64,000 nt of DNA, from the NCBI GenBank assembly GCA_905116865.2, contig CAJHNH020008547.1, forward strand, positions 487,243-551,242, given 5' to 3'. Positions 1-14,045 of the stretch are shown one piece after another. The notes under the pieces are model-generated. The model had not been told where the DNA came from, made no database searches, and saw nothing but the letters and a program-made list of their open reading frames with translations. The DNA is from Candidula unifasciata (lineage: Eukaryota; Mollusca; Gastropoda; Stylommatophora; Geomitridae). The position numbers were made by a program, and so were the translations under genes. Every line of letters starts with the position of its first letter. Position 1 is the first letter of the stretch.

Positions 1-115
1 ACTCTAGAACAGTACAAATTTTCTGTGGTTGAGGCGGCCAGAAGAGCAGAAAGCAGAAATATCTTATATCTCCCACAACACCTGAAGCGGTAAAAAGTTG
101 AAGTGAAGAAGAATA
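1..115 (+). mobile_element. 3' end of a non-LTR retrotransposon (fragment)
   Basis: A frame reads EQYKFSVVEAARRAESRNI then LYLPQHLKR and ends in GAAGAAGAATAAAG. The same ending occurs at 45170-45290 (VARRVQNRTLYLPRHPKH, then AAG repeats), so both are copies of one family's C-terminal tail. 5' part lies outside the window. Confidence 0.6.
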
Positions 116-259
116 AAGAATGTATGAAGGCCTAATACTTTATAAACAAACAGCGGTGTCTGCTATGAAAGCATTATTATATTTACGTGTATGGTTTAAT
201 TTTCATGACAGATGGTTTAGAAAAACCATTCTCCTGGTTTTCAGAAAGTAGTTCGAGAG

Positions 260-584
260 TCACACTGTGGAAGAGACTGAGGCTTCTTCTTCTTTAAGTC
301 CATGCTGTGCGGTGTTGGTAGTCATGTCAATCCACAACCTTCTGTCTCTTGTACTTTCAGTCAACTTTGACACAGATGGTCGTCCAGGCCATGATGTCAA
401 ACTGTCCAGCATCTGTTCTCTCAGTCTCCCACTGCCTCTCCTTTCCTCCAACTTTCCTACTGTCACGATGTACTTCAGTTTTCTCCTTCTCATCACATGC
501 CCACAAAAAATGTATATTGTCTCTTTCTGCTGTAGGCAAAAGGTTCGCTTCATGAGTCAGTTTCTTTGAAGACTGAGGCTTCAC
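260..584 (-). mobile_element. non-LTR retrotransposon RT C-terminus, truncated
   Basis: On the minus strand FCGHVMRRRKLKYIVTVGKL, then GRLREQMLDSL and STRDRRLWIDMTTNTAQHGL: the (F)FGHVMRRxxLE and DR-W-M tail typical of CR1/RTE-like LINE proteins. It ends in an AAG-rich 3' tail near 284. No RT catalytic core remains. Confidence 0.75.
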
Positions 585-734
585 CAGGTAATATTTTCAG
601 CTGGGTATAACAAGAGGATCTGGCAAACACTACACCATGAGGATAGACAAAACGGGCATATAATCCAACTGCTACTGATGTTATCAGCACTGGAGCACTG
701 CTGGCTACTGAACAAAAGGATGAAGCGTGTAGGG

Positions 735-912
735 CAGTGGTTCTCAGACAGGGGGTCGAGTGACCCTTTCACAGGGATAACCTAAGACCTCGAAAAATAC
801 ATATTCACTGAAATTATGAAGTAGCAGCTACAATAATTTTATGTTTGGGGGTCACCACAACATGAGGAACTTTATTAAAGGGTCGTGGCATTAGGAAGGT
901 TGAGAACCACTG
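735..912. mobile_element. SPIN-like non-autonomous hAT element with near-intact 8-bp target duplication
   Basis: Short terminal inverted repeats CAGTGGTTCTCA (735) and TGAGAACCACTG (to 912) bound 178 bases. The interior contains GACCCTTTCACAGGG, CCTAAGACC, GGGGGTCACCACAACATGAG and GGTCGTGGCATTAGGAAGG, which match my memory of the SPIN hAT family consensus. Flanks GTGTAGGG (727-734) and TGGTAGGG (913-920) agree at 6 of 8 bases, as expected for an 8-bp hAT target-site duplication. It has no transposase. SPIN is known for horizontal transfer among tetrapods and was also reported in the snail Lymnaea. Confidence 0.88.
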
Positions 913-1239
913 TGGTAGGGGAATGTCCAGAGTGTTGGAATGTTGATTGTTAACTCATTCTTCTAAAAACAACAGTGGATACACTGTAGCCAACCTCCGT
1001 TGTGGAGATAGCAAAATTAAAATGCAAATAACGCTATCGCCGCCGAGTTTGGTAAGGTTTCTTCTTCTTCTGCGTTCATCCAAAGATGTAATTGCGTTGT
1101 GTCCGTTTTCAGCATGTCTGCGATATTTGCACCTTTCAGCCAACACGACTGTCTTCTGGGGGCATTTGTGGACTGAGTTAACCTTCCTGGTTGTTTGGTA
1201 AGGTTTGATCTGGCCCATTTTTGAAGCCAGTTCAAGTAG

Positions 1240-1325
1240 TAAAAGTTTAAATGAAGGGGCTGGACCTGTATTTTTATGGACCAATCGGCAATAATGTGCT
1301 CAGTGATCAGCATCATGCCAGACAT
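1240..1325 (-). mobile_element. SINE fragment sharing the 'ttggtctata' core
   Basis: GGACCTGTATTTTTATGGAC followed by CAATCGGCAATA matches, in reverse, the 3' part of the SINE family seen complete at 44705-44970 and 63440-63715. Only the 3' half is present. Confidence 0.6.
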
Positions 1326-1421
1326 TTCCTGATAGCCTTCAAAGAGAGGCTCTACTTAGAACCATCATCAGCGAAGGCTCCAACATAAACATCCAAGACC
1401 TAAAGCAAGTGGCAGCGAACG

Positions 1422-2245
1422 ACCTCTGCCCTATGCGCCACCCTAGGCCCAAGAGGAAAGACACCTCTGCCCTATACACCACCCTAGGCCCAAGAGGAAA
1501 GACACCTCTGCCTTATGCTCCACCCTACGCCCAAGAGGAAAGACACCTCTGCCCTATACACCACCCTAGGCCCAAGAGGAAAGACACCTCTGCCCTATGC
1601 ACCACCCTAGGCCCAAGAGGAAAGACACCTCTGCCCTATACACCACCCTAGGCCCATGAGGAAAGACACCTCTGCCCTATGCACCACCCTAGGCTCATGA
1701 GGAAAGACACCTCTGCCCTATGCACCACCCTAGGGCCCATAGGAAAGACACCTCTGCCCATGAGGAAAGACACCTCTGCCCTATGCACCACCCTAGGCCC
1801 ATGAGGAAAGACACCTCTGCCCTATGCACCACCCTAGGCCCATGAGGAAAGACACCTCTGCCCTATGCACCACCCTAGGCCCATGAGGAAAGACACCTCT
1901 GCCCTATGCACCACCCTAGGCCCATGAGGAAAGACACCTCTGCCCTATGCACCACCCTGGAAAGACACCACTATGCACCTAGGCCCATGAGGAAAGACAC
2001 CTCTGCCCTATGCACCACCCTAGGCCCATGAGGAAAGACACCTCTGCCCTATGCACCACCCTAGGCCCATGAGGAAAAACACCTCTGCCCTATGCACCAC
2101 CCTAGGCCCATGAGGAAAGACACCTCTGCCCTATGCACCACCCTAGGCCCATGAGGAAAGACACCTCTGCCCTATGCACCACCCTAGGCCCATGAGGAAA
2201 GACACCTCTGCCCTATGCACCACCCTAGGCCCAAGAGGAAAGACT
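1422..2245. repeat. 41-bp minisatellite, about 20 copies
   Basis: Unit begins CACCTCTGCCCTATGCACCA and continues CCCTAGGCCCATGAGGAAAGA. Spacing of CCCTAGGCC (1441, 1482...) gives 41 bases. Two truncated copies occur near 1740 and 1960. The open frame over 1409-1651 is repeat read-through, not a gene. Confidence 0.95.
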
Positions 2246-2519
2246 TATTATTAATAAAAGGACAGCTCCACCACCCTGTACAAAAATTATATGCTACAGA
2301 AACTTGCAGTAAATGATGCAATTACACTAAACAGATCAGTCAGATGTGATGCACAAAATGCATGTATGATGGTTAGGGTTGAAGCTACTCTGTGGAAGTC
2401 AGTGGACAGACATGCACACCTCTTGGGTCAAAACTAGTGGATGTTTGGAATGTTAGGACTATTGCACTGGCAAAAAAATCTGCCCAGGTAGAGAAGAGAT
2501 GCAAACTAGATGTTTTAGG

Positions 2520-2660
2520 GTTGAATGAAGCTGAGGTGGCCAGCAGCAGATAAGAGTGGTTAGTGGTTAGTTACCGATTGGTCTATAAAAAAAATAGGTC
2601 TAGACCTATATGCCCTATAGGCCTAAAGGCATGGAAAAGGGACCTTTAATGGGTTTTTTT
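2520..2660 (+). mobile_element. SINE fragment
   Basis: CCGATTGGTCTATAAAAAAA, TAGGTCTAGACCTATATGCC and GGCATGGAAAAGGGACCTTT match the 3' region of the family found at 63440-63715 in reverse. It abuts the next minisatellite. Confidence 0.65.
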
Positions 2661-2669
2661 TTCTTCTTT

Positions 2670-3745
2670 TTTTACCAGTAGGCTTACCCTTACATACTCT
2701 GAGAGAGAAGATGGAAAACATAAAAGGTGTAGGGGGCCTACCCTTATACACTCAGAGAGAGAAGATGGAAAACACATGAAAGGAGTAGTGGGCTTACCCT
2801 TATACACTCGGGGGGAGAAGATAGAAAACACTTAAAAGGAGTAGTGGGCTTACCCTTATACACTTGCGGAGAGAAGATGGAAAACACATGAAAAGAGTAG
2901 TGGGCTTACCCTTATACACTCAGAGAGAGAAGATGGAAAACACATGCAAGTAGTAGTGGACTTTGCCTTAAACACTCAGGGAGAACAGATGGAAAACACA
3001 TGAAATGAGTAGTGGGCTTACCCTTATACACTCAGAGAGAGAAGATGGAAAACACTTAAAAGGAGTAGTGGGCTTACCCTTATACACTCAGAGAGAGAAG
3101 ATGGAAAACACATGAAAGGAGTAGTTTGCTTACCCTTATACACTCGGGGAGAGAAGATGGAAAACACATGCAAGAAGTAGTGGACTTTGCCTTAAACACT
3201 CAGGGTGAACAGATGGAAAACACATGAAAGGAACAGTGGGCTTACCCTTATACACTCGGGGGAGAAGATGGAAAACACATGCAAGAAGTAGTGGACTTTG
3301 CCTTAAACACTCAGAGAGAACAGATGGAAAACACATGAAAGGAGTAGTGGGCTTACCCTTATACACTCGGGGGAGAAGATGGAAAACACATGCAAGAAGT
3401 AGTGGACTTTGCCTTAAACACTCAAGGAGAACAGATGGAAAACACATGCAAGAAGTAGTGGACTTTGCCTTAAACACTCAGGGAGAGAAGATGGAAAACA
3501 CATGAAAGGAGTAGAGGGCTTACCTTTGTACACTCGGGGAGAGAAGGTGGAAAACACATGAAAGGAGTAGTGTGCTTACCCGTATATACTTGGGGAGAGA
3601 AAATGGAAAACACACTCGAAAGGAGTAGTGTGCTTACCCTTATATATTTGTGGAGAGAAGATGGAAAGCACATGAGAGGAGTAGTGGGCTTACCCTTATA
3701 CACTCAGAGAGAGAAGATGGAAAATACATGAAAGGAGTAGGCATG
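2670..3745. repeat. about 56-bp minisatellite, about 19 copies
   Basis: Unit GGAGTAGTGGGCTTACCCTT / ATACACTCAGAGAGAGAAGA / TGGAAAACACATGAAA, with length variation of 54-58. A second unit type with TGGACTTTGCCTTAAACACT is interleaved at 2960, 3180, 3290 and 3400-3480, so there are at least two alternating unit variants. Confidence 0.95.
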
Positions 3746-4780
3746 ATGACATCTAGAGTTGCAAAATATCTCCTAAATCTATGAGATGTCCTTGAAAGCT
3801 GTGGTATAAATGGAACATTTCTAGATTGTGTAAGAGCTGTATATAGAGTAAGTGAAAGCACCATCAGAATAAGAGCTGGCCTCACAGACTGGTTCTCAGT
3901 CCCAGTGACATCAGGAGTAAGACAAGGGTGTGTTCTTTCACCTCTATTTTTTTATAATATTCATGGACAATATTAATAAAATATACATAGCACCACCAGA
4001 CGTCGATAAAAAGGAGGACTTCAATGAGCTGCTCTTAGCCGACGATCAGTGCATATTCCACAATGAAAGTAAACAATTGCCTTAATCATCACATGAAGAT
4101 TAAATCCTGAAAAAAAACCAAGTCGTGAGAATAAGTAGAGAGCAACAAACTATCGACATAAAAATCCAAGATCAAAGTCTGAAACATAAGCAGGAATTTA
4201 AATACATGGGAAGCATCTTTACCTACAGTAGAAAATAAAGAGATAGAAATGAGAATCCAACAAGCCAACAATGTCACGTACCAACTTGCTCCAATTTTAA
4301 AACACCCTGCTATTCCAATAGAGACAGAAAGACAAATTTTAAATACAATATTTATACTGACTTTAGGTTACCAGTGTCAGACTTAGACATTGACAAAAGA
4401 ACATGAGAGAAAATTTACCACCTGTGAGAGGAGATGTTTGAGAATGGCTGTGAATAAAACCAGAAGAGATCGAGTGAGAAATTACGTGATCACAAGAACT
4501 GTAGGAACAACACCCATCGTCAAATTTATTGAGAAACAAAGAATGAAATAGTTTGGCCATCTAATGAGAATGAAACCAACCATGCCAGCATCAAGAGCAT
4601 TCAACTTGAAAATCAGAACACAAAGAGGCAGGGAAAGATAAAGAAATAGATGCATTAAAGGAGTTACTGACACCTTGAGACTGCATAACATCACAGCATA
4701 TCTGGCTCAGCTGCCGATTGTCTGATAAACTGTAACACCAAGCGGCACAAGCAGATATTGACAAAGAAGAAGAAAGAGAA
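3745..4780 (+). pseudogene. decayed non-LTR retrotransposon reverse transcriptase
   Basis: Conceptual + strand reading shows RAGLTDWFSVPVTSGVRQGC then VLSPLFFYNIFMDNIN, the RT motif with GVRQGCVLSP, followed by ELLLADD, the catalytic (F/L)ADD box. Further on come FKYMGSIFT (YLGS-like) and, near 4530, an FGHLMRMKPTMPASRAF tail with ending TDTLRLHNI. Frameshifts and stops separate these blocks. The 3' end is AAG-rich near 4770. Family: RTE/CR1-like LINE; clade uncertain. Confidence 0.85.
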
Positions 4781-4899
4781 TCTGTTTGAGGTAGAATGAT
4801 TAGGGCTTGATTTAATACTAGGCATTTTAAAATGAAAACCATTCAGTGTTATGCCCCACATTTTTAATTCTTGTTATTTCATTTGTAACATATGCCAGC

Positions 4900-5290
4900 G
4901 AAAATTGGAGAACCACTAAAAACATGGAACAAAGTTAAATGCATCTGAAAACAAATGCCTGAGAACAATTTTGAACATAAAATGTTATGAATTCCAGAGG
5001 AAGGGAAGGGGGGAACAAAATCAGATAAATAATTGTTTGCTACCAGTGGTACCACAAAGAAGATGGCAGTGTATTGGAGACATCCTGATAAGAAATGAGC
5101 AGAGAATCACCAAACAGGCTCTGAAATAGGAAATAAAGGGATTGAGGAGTGAGGATGCCACAAAAATCCTCAAATGATGAGAGAGGCCAAAGGTGCTGGA
5201 CTGGATTCCATCCATATATTGAATTGGTTGAACAAGATAGAACAAAATGGAGGATAGTCTATGAGCCATATATGTCATATAGTGGCATAA
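4900..5290 (+). mobile_element. LINE C-terminal fragment
   Basis: Decayed tail with GGACTGGATTCCATCCATAT (5200-5219) after a block beginning GACATCCTGATAAGAAATGA. The same block is found reversed at 43465-43615 and its end at 31530-31640, so it is a dispersed family. Confidence 0.6.
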
Positions 5291-5299
5291 CAGGACAAG

Positions 5300-5425
5300 G
5301 AATGAGTTTAGGATGGGTTGACTTGTAAACCAAGTTCACTAATAAAATATGGGTTTGAACCCAAGACCTTTAAGCTGACAGGCAAGTGTCAGACCAGTAT
5401 ACTGCTGTAACCTCCCACTTTATTT
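5300..5425 (-). mobile_element. tRNA-derived SINE head
   Basis: On the minus strand the sequence contains GGGTTCAAACCC, a perfect pol III B-box type palindrome, preceded by CTGTCAGCTTAAAGGTCTT. No cloverleaf or paired acceptor stem, so not a functional tRNA gene. Confidence 0.6.
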
Positions 5426-5486
5426 GGTATGCAGTATGACATACTTATAATTAAAACTTTCTTCCTAACCATTAACTAATAAATGA

Positions 5487-6682
<1,196 letters not shown>

Positions 6683-6742
6683 GTAATGAGGCTGTTCAGG
6701 TTGATCAAAGCATCGCCCATGTTGGAGGGATTCTGTTTCAAG
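6683..6742 (+). CDS. NALCN: NALCN exon 2: domain II S4 voltage-sensor-like helix
   Basis: A 60-base exon, phase 0-0, encoding 20 residues. It holds the domain II S4 helix with basic residues spaced every third position (R-LF-R-LI-K), followed by SPMLEGFCFK. NALCN S4 helices have fewer gating charges than voltage-gated channels, and this short R/R/K pattern fits. Acceptor is TCTTACAG, donor AAG|GTGAAA. Removing it alone would keep the frame but delete S4. Confidence 0.93.
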
Positions 6743-8691
<1,949 letters not shown>

Positions 8692-9364
8692 TAAATATGA
8701 TTGTTAGAAACACATTTGTGTGTCTCTGTATTTAATAATATTGTTGTTTTAATCTTGTTATCGCTGACTGAATTAATCGTTGTCTTCTTTCTTTTATTTT
8801 TTGTTCTTTCGTTCGCCCGAAATAGATTTATCTAATTCTGCATCATTGTCTCTAGTGTGAACTTCACTGTCTTTTGTAATTCAGTCAGCGACCCGTCAAG
8901 TTTGGCTTAAACCAATTTTTTTTCCCTTGGCCAGAAGTTTTGCTTTGATATGTTGTATTTATTACAGTCGTGGAGGATATGATCTCTTTGTCTCAGGTGC
9001 CATTTCACATGAACAGATGTGCTTTTGACCAGATATTTTAACATTTTTGACCCTTCTTTCAGTTCTTTTTCTGTGTATTTAACTTCATAATTCCAAGCTC
9101 AGAAATGTCTTCTGTCTTTTGTGTGTGTATGATGCTGGAATAGTTTAAAAGTGTTTTTGTTTATAAATTGTCAGCAGAAAACAAATAGCTTTTTATGCAT
9201 CTCAGTGTTTCATAAGTTGTTTCTCTTTTTTTATAAGCTCTAGCCTCTCATTGAATCAGATTTATCCATCAGAGCGAAACATCACCAGGCATATTATTGA
9301 CCAAAAAAAAACATTTCTTCTCAGAATTATTAATTATTTTATAAATCATTTATATATATATAAA

Positions 9365-9417
9365 TACTTGTCTGTCTGTCTGTCTGTCTGTCCGTCCATC
9401 CGTCCGTCCGTCCGTCC

Positions 9418-9449
<32 letters not shown>

Positions 9450-9450
9450 G
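9365..9450. repeat. (TCTG)n/(TCCG)n microsatellite
   Basis: Tetranucleotide run with an internal block of TCCG/TCCA units flanked by TCTG units. Confidence 0.95.
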
Positions 9451-9939
9451 AGAGCCTTTCTGCTTAGTTTCTCTCTGTTGTATAAATTGAATTGCTTTTC
9501 TTAGTACTTACATTATTTGCAACCTAATTAGTTAACTAACATTAGCTTAAGTACGCTTACGTGAATACACGTTAGAATGTTGCATGCTTAAAGTATCAAA
9601 CCTTTTTTTTTTTTTAAAAAGCAGTTTCTTCTTGTTATAGTCCATGTGATTTGGCAAGAGAAATCAAGTGTGTCATTTCATCATTTTTGACACATATGTT
9701 CTTCCATACTATGATGGTTAACTTTCTAATATCAATCAGTCAATCAGTTTGCCTCCTCCGTTCTGCCACCTAAAGGTTTACCATACCATCCTGAGATTTA
9801 AACATCTCAGTCTAGATGGCAGACCACCAAAGTAGATGCCAGATACCCCGTTCAACCTACAAAGAAAGGATAATTAGGGCACATGTAACACCAGACAGAT
9901 GTCCTATGCGGGTAGGGATGCTTTTAAACATGCTCTCTT

Positions 9940-10205
9940 TGGGTTTATGTCTGGCTTCTCCACCCATCCCCCCTCCCCCCCCCCCCCCCCTTTTTTTTTT
10001 TTTAAATCTAGAAACCAGGAATTGTAAGCCTTTGGCTGGATACCATGGATATTGCAACTCTTCGGCCTTGATTTCATGATAGATACTGTTTCCAGGAAAT
10101 ATGTCGCTTTTCTGCCTACCCCTGAGCGTGAACTTGAACCACAAGGAGTTTGTCACCCGGTCACCACGCAGCTGGTTTAACCAATTTAGTTAGCGCGCTG
10201 GGCTC
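9940..10205 (-). mobile_element. tRNA-derived SINE (decayed)
   Basis: On the minus strand an A-box-like GCGCTAACTAAATTGG and a B-box-like GTGGTTCAAGTTC are about 55 bases apart, followed by a body. It ends against a C16/T13 homopolymer run at 9975-10003. Confidence 0.45.
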
Positions 10206-10389
10206 CTCTTTTCCTTAAAATTGTTCCGCTCCTGAGATTGCAGTGTGTAAGATTACCACCCAGTGACTCAAATGAGTTACTATTTACATGGAATCCAACA
10301 AGAGCAAATCATAGTAGTCCCACTTTACAGTTATACTGGCGTAAAATCCAATCAAAAATAAAGGTTTCTTTACACGCCAGAGGTGCATA

Positions 10390-10620
10390 TGTTATATGAG
10401 GCTAGACTTGCACTTTTATAGACCAATCGGCAATCGATGGATGATGTGTTCAACATTACACCAGCCATCTTTACTACCTAGGACTTTGTCTGGTACCCAT
10501 TTGGGTCTGGGTTATCCTGAAAGCCACAGTTTTGTTTGAAAACAAATCTGGCTCTATGCAGATTTGAACCCACGACCTTTGTATCTGCAGGCTAGCATTT
10601 ATTTTAGAATCTATGATGGT
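10390..10620 (-). mobile_element. SINE, near full length
   Basis: Reverse reading gives CAGATTTGAACC... head elements (GTGGGTTCAAATCTGCATAG on the minus strand), then GGTACC-type middle, then GCCGATTGGTCTATAAAAG at the 3' part. Same layout as 44705-44970. Confidence 0.65.
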
Positions 10621-11364
10621 TAAGGGGAGGGGGGGAGGGTGATCTGTCTCTGTCGGTTTTCTCCTCTGGGTGAAGGGTTCCAAGACCCATTGTGGGGATA
10701 TGGGTAACAGACCCATTGCCTCTCTAACTAGCATGTCATAAAAGGCAACTAATTAGGGGCGTTTCCTTCGAAGTCAGAGTGCATCTGCCTGAGAGGCAAG
10801 GAACCAGCAGTCTGCACTGTGTAGGTAAGGAGTATGATTAACATGGGTGATTCCTTTCCTTTGTGGAAGTAGAAGAGTGAGATGACACAGTTGTCATTCT
10901 CATAGTCCAGTCTAGTGTCATCTTATCAGTGTTATCTGACTCAGGATTTTAATCATTTGTTAACTCAACTCTTTATTTTCCTTCTCTGTTCTTTGTTAAA
11001 GCAACTGCTTTGTCTCTATTTTAGCAACAGTCATTTCCATGTTATATTCAGCAAAGTGTTTTGGTAGTTAGGTAGTTTTGTCCCCTTCAAAGTTGCAGTC
11101 TGCAAGATTACCACCTTGAGGATGAAAATCACACAGCTACAGATCTAGCGAGCCCTGTTCAACCACGTAGCCTTAAATGGGTTAAACATGGTAACCTGAA
11201 GTCTGAACTAGGTAGGAGTTAGTGAGGATGAAATAAAAGTGTTTTATAAATAATGGTAAATTACTTCCCCTGATAAGTGTTAGCATATGATGTCACACTT
11301 GAAAATAGTAGATTAATTCTTTCATGGAAAAGAGAAAAAGTTACTTCAATTCAACTTTGGAAGT

Positions 11365-11570
11365 AAGTAAGTACATTTTACTCCACCTGGGCATCATACA
11401 ATGATAAACACTCAGTGACACAAAGTGCCATCATTCCAATGAGGATCACCAGTTGAGAGGTCCCAAAAACCACATTCAACCTTAAATGGTTATACTGGCA
11501 CCCCCAGCAACAACCAGGGTAGAGCTTCAGAATAATGAAAAATTTTGTCCCACAAGGAGATACTTATAAA
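11365..11570 (+). repeat. dispersed repeat, copy 1 (diverged)
   Basis: TTTTACTCCACCTGGGCATC ... GACACAAAGTGCCATCATTC ... GAGAGGTCCCAAAAACC ... AATTTTGTCC. It is a diverged direct copy of 11595-11790. Confidence 0.8.
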
Positions 11571-11594
11571 TCTGACTTGAACTGAACTGAACTG

Positions 11595-11790
11595 AATTTC
11601 TACCCCACCAGGACATCACACAAGCGATAAACACCCGATGACACAAAGTGCCACCATGTGGATGAGGATCGCTGTGGAGAGGTCCCAGAAACCGCGTTCA
11701 GACATTTGGCCATATATATGGCCTGCCTATATTGTGGCCCCTGGCAAAAGCCAGAGTAGGGCTTCAAATGACAAAAAATTTCGTCCTAAA
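11595..11790 (+). repeat. dispersed repeat, copy 2 (left arm of an inverted pair)
   Basis: CTACCCCACCAGGACATCAC through CCAGAAACCGCGTTCAGACA to AAATTTCGTCCT. It pairs with the reverse complement at 12373-12556 with roughly 90% agreement by eye. Flanked by CTGAA repeats. Possibly a SINE or non-autonomous element; no tRNA head seen. Confidence 0.85.
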
Positions 11791-12372
11791 AAGGACGAAA
11801 TTAGATATTTCATTGAAGTGCCAAAAATCTGACTTTGAAAAGAAAATAATTACTTCAACCTTCAAAGTTATTTAATTTAATGTTAAAAAAAATATTTAAA
11901 AAAAAAAAAAATATCACTTTATCTTTGGTTTAAAAAAAAAAAAAAAAAGATTACTTCAACTTTTGAAATTAAAACAAATTACTTCAATGGACAAACTATT
12001 CCAGCCATAGAGATGAAAGCAAATTATTTCCCTCTTAGAAATAGCAGGTTAATTCTTCTTTGGAAATAGCAAGGTTAATCCCCTTGGATATATCAGGTTA
12101 GTTGCCCCTGCAGATTATTTCCCCCTGTGAAATGAAGTCAAATCACACCACTGTTAGAGATTTTAGAAAAAGTACTTTCTGCTGAAAAAATACAAAATAA
12201 TCTCTTTGGAAATTTCTGCTCGGCATGGACAAACCCTGCATTTGACATTTTAGAAAGAATGAGTTGGAGTTCAGCATTCGTTTTTGCTCTAGTGATATCT
12301 TATTCTCTTCATTATTCTATGACAGCAGCTGTTTGTGTCAGGCCTTCTGTATTCTCTATCGTCCTTTTCAGG

Positions 12373-12556
12373 ATGAAATTTGTTATTTGAACTCCACCCT
12401 GGTTTTTGCCGGGGGCCGCAATATAGGCAGGCCATAAATATGGCTAAATGTCTGAACGCGGTTTCTGGGAACTCTCCACGGCGATCCTCATCCGCATGGT
12501 GACACTTTGTGTCATCGGGTGTTTGTCGCTTGTGTGATGTCCTGGTGGGGTAGAAA
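12373..12556 (-). repeat. dispersed repeat, copy 3 (right arm of the inverted pair)
   Basis: Reverse-oriented copy, from AGGATGAAATTTGTTATTTG to CATCACAC...GGGTAGAAAG (with CTGGTGGGGTAG at the end), followed by GTCA repeats. In a transcript it could fold with 11595-11790 into a stem of about 185 bp around a 580-base loop. Confidence 0.85.
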
Positions 12557-12691
12557 GTCAGTCAGTCAGTCAGGCCTTCTGTGTCTGACATTTGCTGTGT
12601 GTTTAGTAATTGTCGTTCTATAGCGCTCTTTAACAACAGCTAGACACAATAATAGGTTGAGTACACATGTAACAGAAGATATTCACAATAC

Positions 12692-12945
12692 AGTCATACT
12701 CGGCTTATGAAGATAATTTGTTCTCAAATCAAGTTGGTTACCCGGAATTGTCGTTAGCCGAAACATGATTTTTGCTGGGATTTTCCTGTGAAATTACATT
12801 TACAACCACACTGCGCTGTGCTTGCGCATGCATCCACTAAAACATTCATTAGCCAAATACAGTTTAATTAGTCAATGCCAAACAAGAGCAAGGAATATCT
12901 TTGTTAGCCAAAAATGTGCTAGCTGAGCTGTCATTGTATAATAAA
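12692..12945. mobile_element. possible mariner/pogo-type non-autonomous element
   Basis: Starts CAGTCATACTCGGCTTATGA, with GTTAGCCGAAACATG inside, and ends GCTAGCTGAGCTGTCATTGT, so the ends are imperfect inverted repeats. The 'CTCGG.TTA.GA' end style resembles some Tc1/mariner and piggyBac MITEs. No clear target duplication. Confidence 0.35.
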
Positions 12946-12984
12946 GTGTGGGTGAACACATTATTTTGAGGCCTGAGGAGACAT

Positions 12985-13765
12985 ACAACACTTAATATTT
13001 AGAGCAGATGTACGATACATCACTTAATGTTTGGAGCTGATATACGATACAACACTTGATGTTTGGACCATATGAGAGATGCAACACTTAATGTTTGGAC
13101 CAGATAAGAAACGCAACATCAAGTGTTTAGGCCAGATGAGAGACGCAACATTTAATGTTTGGACCAGATGCAAGATGCAGCAGCTAATGTTTAGACCAGA
13201 TGGGAGATGCAACACTTAATGTTTAAACAGATGTTTAGACACCTAGTGTTTGGACCAGAGCAGAGATGCAACACTTAATGTTTGGACCAGATGAGAGATG
13301 CAACACTTAATGTTTGGACCAGATGAGAGATGCAACGCTTAATGTTTGGGCAGTTGAGAGATTCAGCGCTTAATGTTTGGACCAGATAAGAAACGCAACA
13401 TCAAGTGTTTAGGCCAGATGAGAGACGCAACATTTAATGTTTGGACCAGATGCAAGATGCAGCACCTAATGTTTAGACCAGATGGGAGATGCAACACTTA
13501 ATGTTTAAACAGATGTTTAGACAATTAGTGTTTGGACCAGAGCAGAGATGCATCACTTAATGTTTGGACCAGATGAGAGATGCAACACTTAATGTTTGGA
13601 CCAGATGAGAGATGCAACGTTTAACATTTGGGCAGTTGAGAGATTCAGCGCTTAATGTTTGGGCCAGATAAGAGATGCATCACTTAATGTTTGGACAGAT
13701 GAGAGATTTAACACCTAACATTTAGACTAGATCAGAGATGCAACACCTAGTGTTTAGACCAGATT
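12985..13765. repeat. 32-bp minisatellite with a 282-bp higher-order unit
   Basis: Unit AGAGATGCAACACTTAATGT followed by TTGGACCAGATG. A block with variant units (CAGATAAGAAACGCAACATC at 13101) recurs at 13383, so eight to nine units were duplicated together. Confidence 0.93.
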
Positions 13766-13794
13766 CACAAAGATGTCCTTTAAAAACACTACTA

Positions 13795-14045
13795 ACATTG
13801 CAGTAGTGCAGTGGCTAGACTATTGCCCAAAAGCTACAAGGTCTAAGGTTTCAGTTGACTGCAGTGTGAAGAAATAATGAACCAGTATTGCTCCTAACTA
13901 AGCCTGTCTAAGATGGGTATAAGAAAGTGTCCTGAAAGCCACCTAGCATGATGTTGGCCATATCACCCTCCCACTGCCGATTGGTCTATCGAAGTATAAA
14001 TGTAATACCATACGCTTGACATGCCAGTGGTACGTAGCACAGCAC
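13795..14045 (+). mobile_element. SINE, near full length
   Basis: GCAGTGGCTAGACTATTGCC head, AAGGTTTCAGTTGACTGC B-box region, AGATGGGTATAAG middle, GCCGATTGGTCTATCGAAG and TATAAATGTAAT 3' part: the shared SINE layout. Confidence 0.65.

Noticed and set aside
955..1325. Minus-strand open frames of 102-109 codons
   Set aside because: Overlapping frames with no recognisable motif, partly over a SINE; likely chance.
9251..9451. 66-codon frame ending in SVCLSV repeats
   Set aside because: Created by the (TCTG)n microsatellite.
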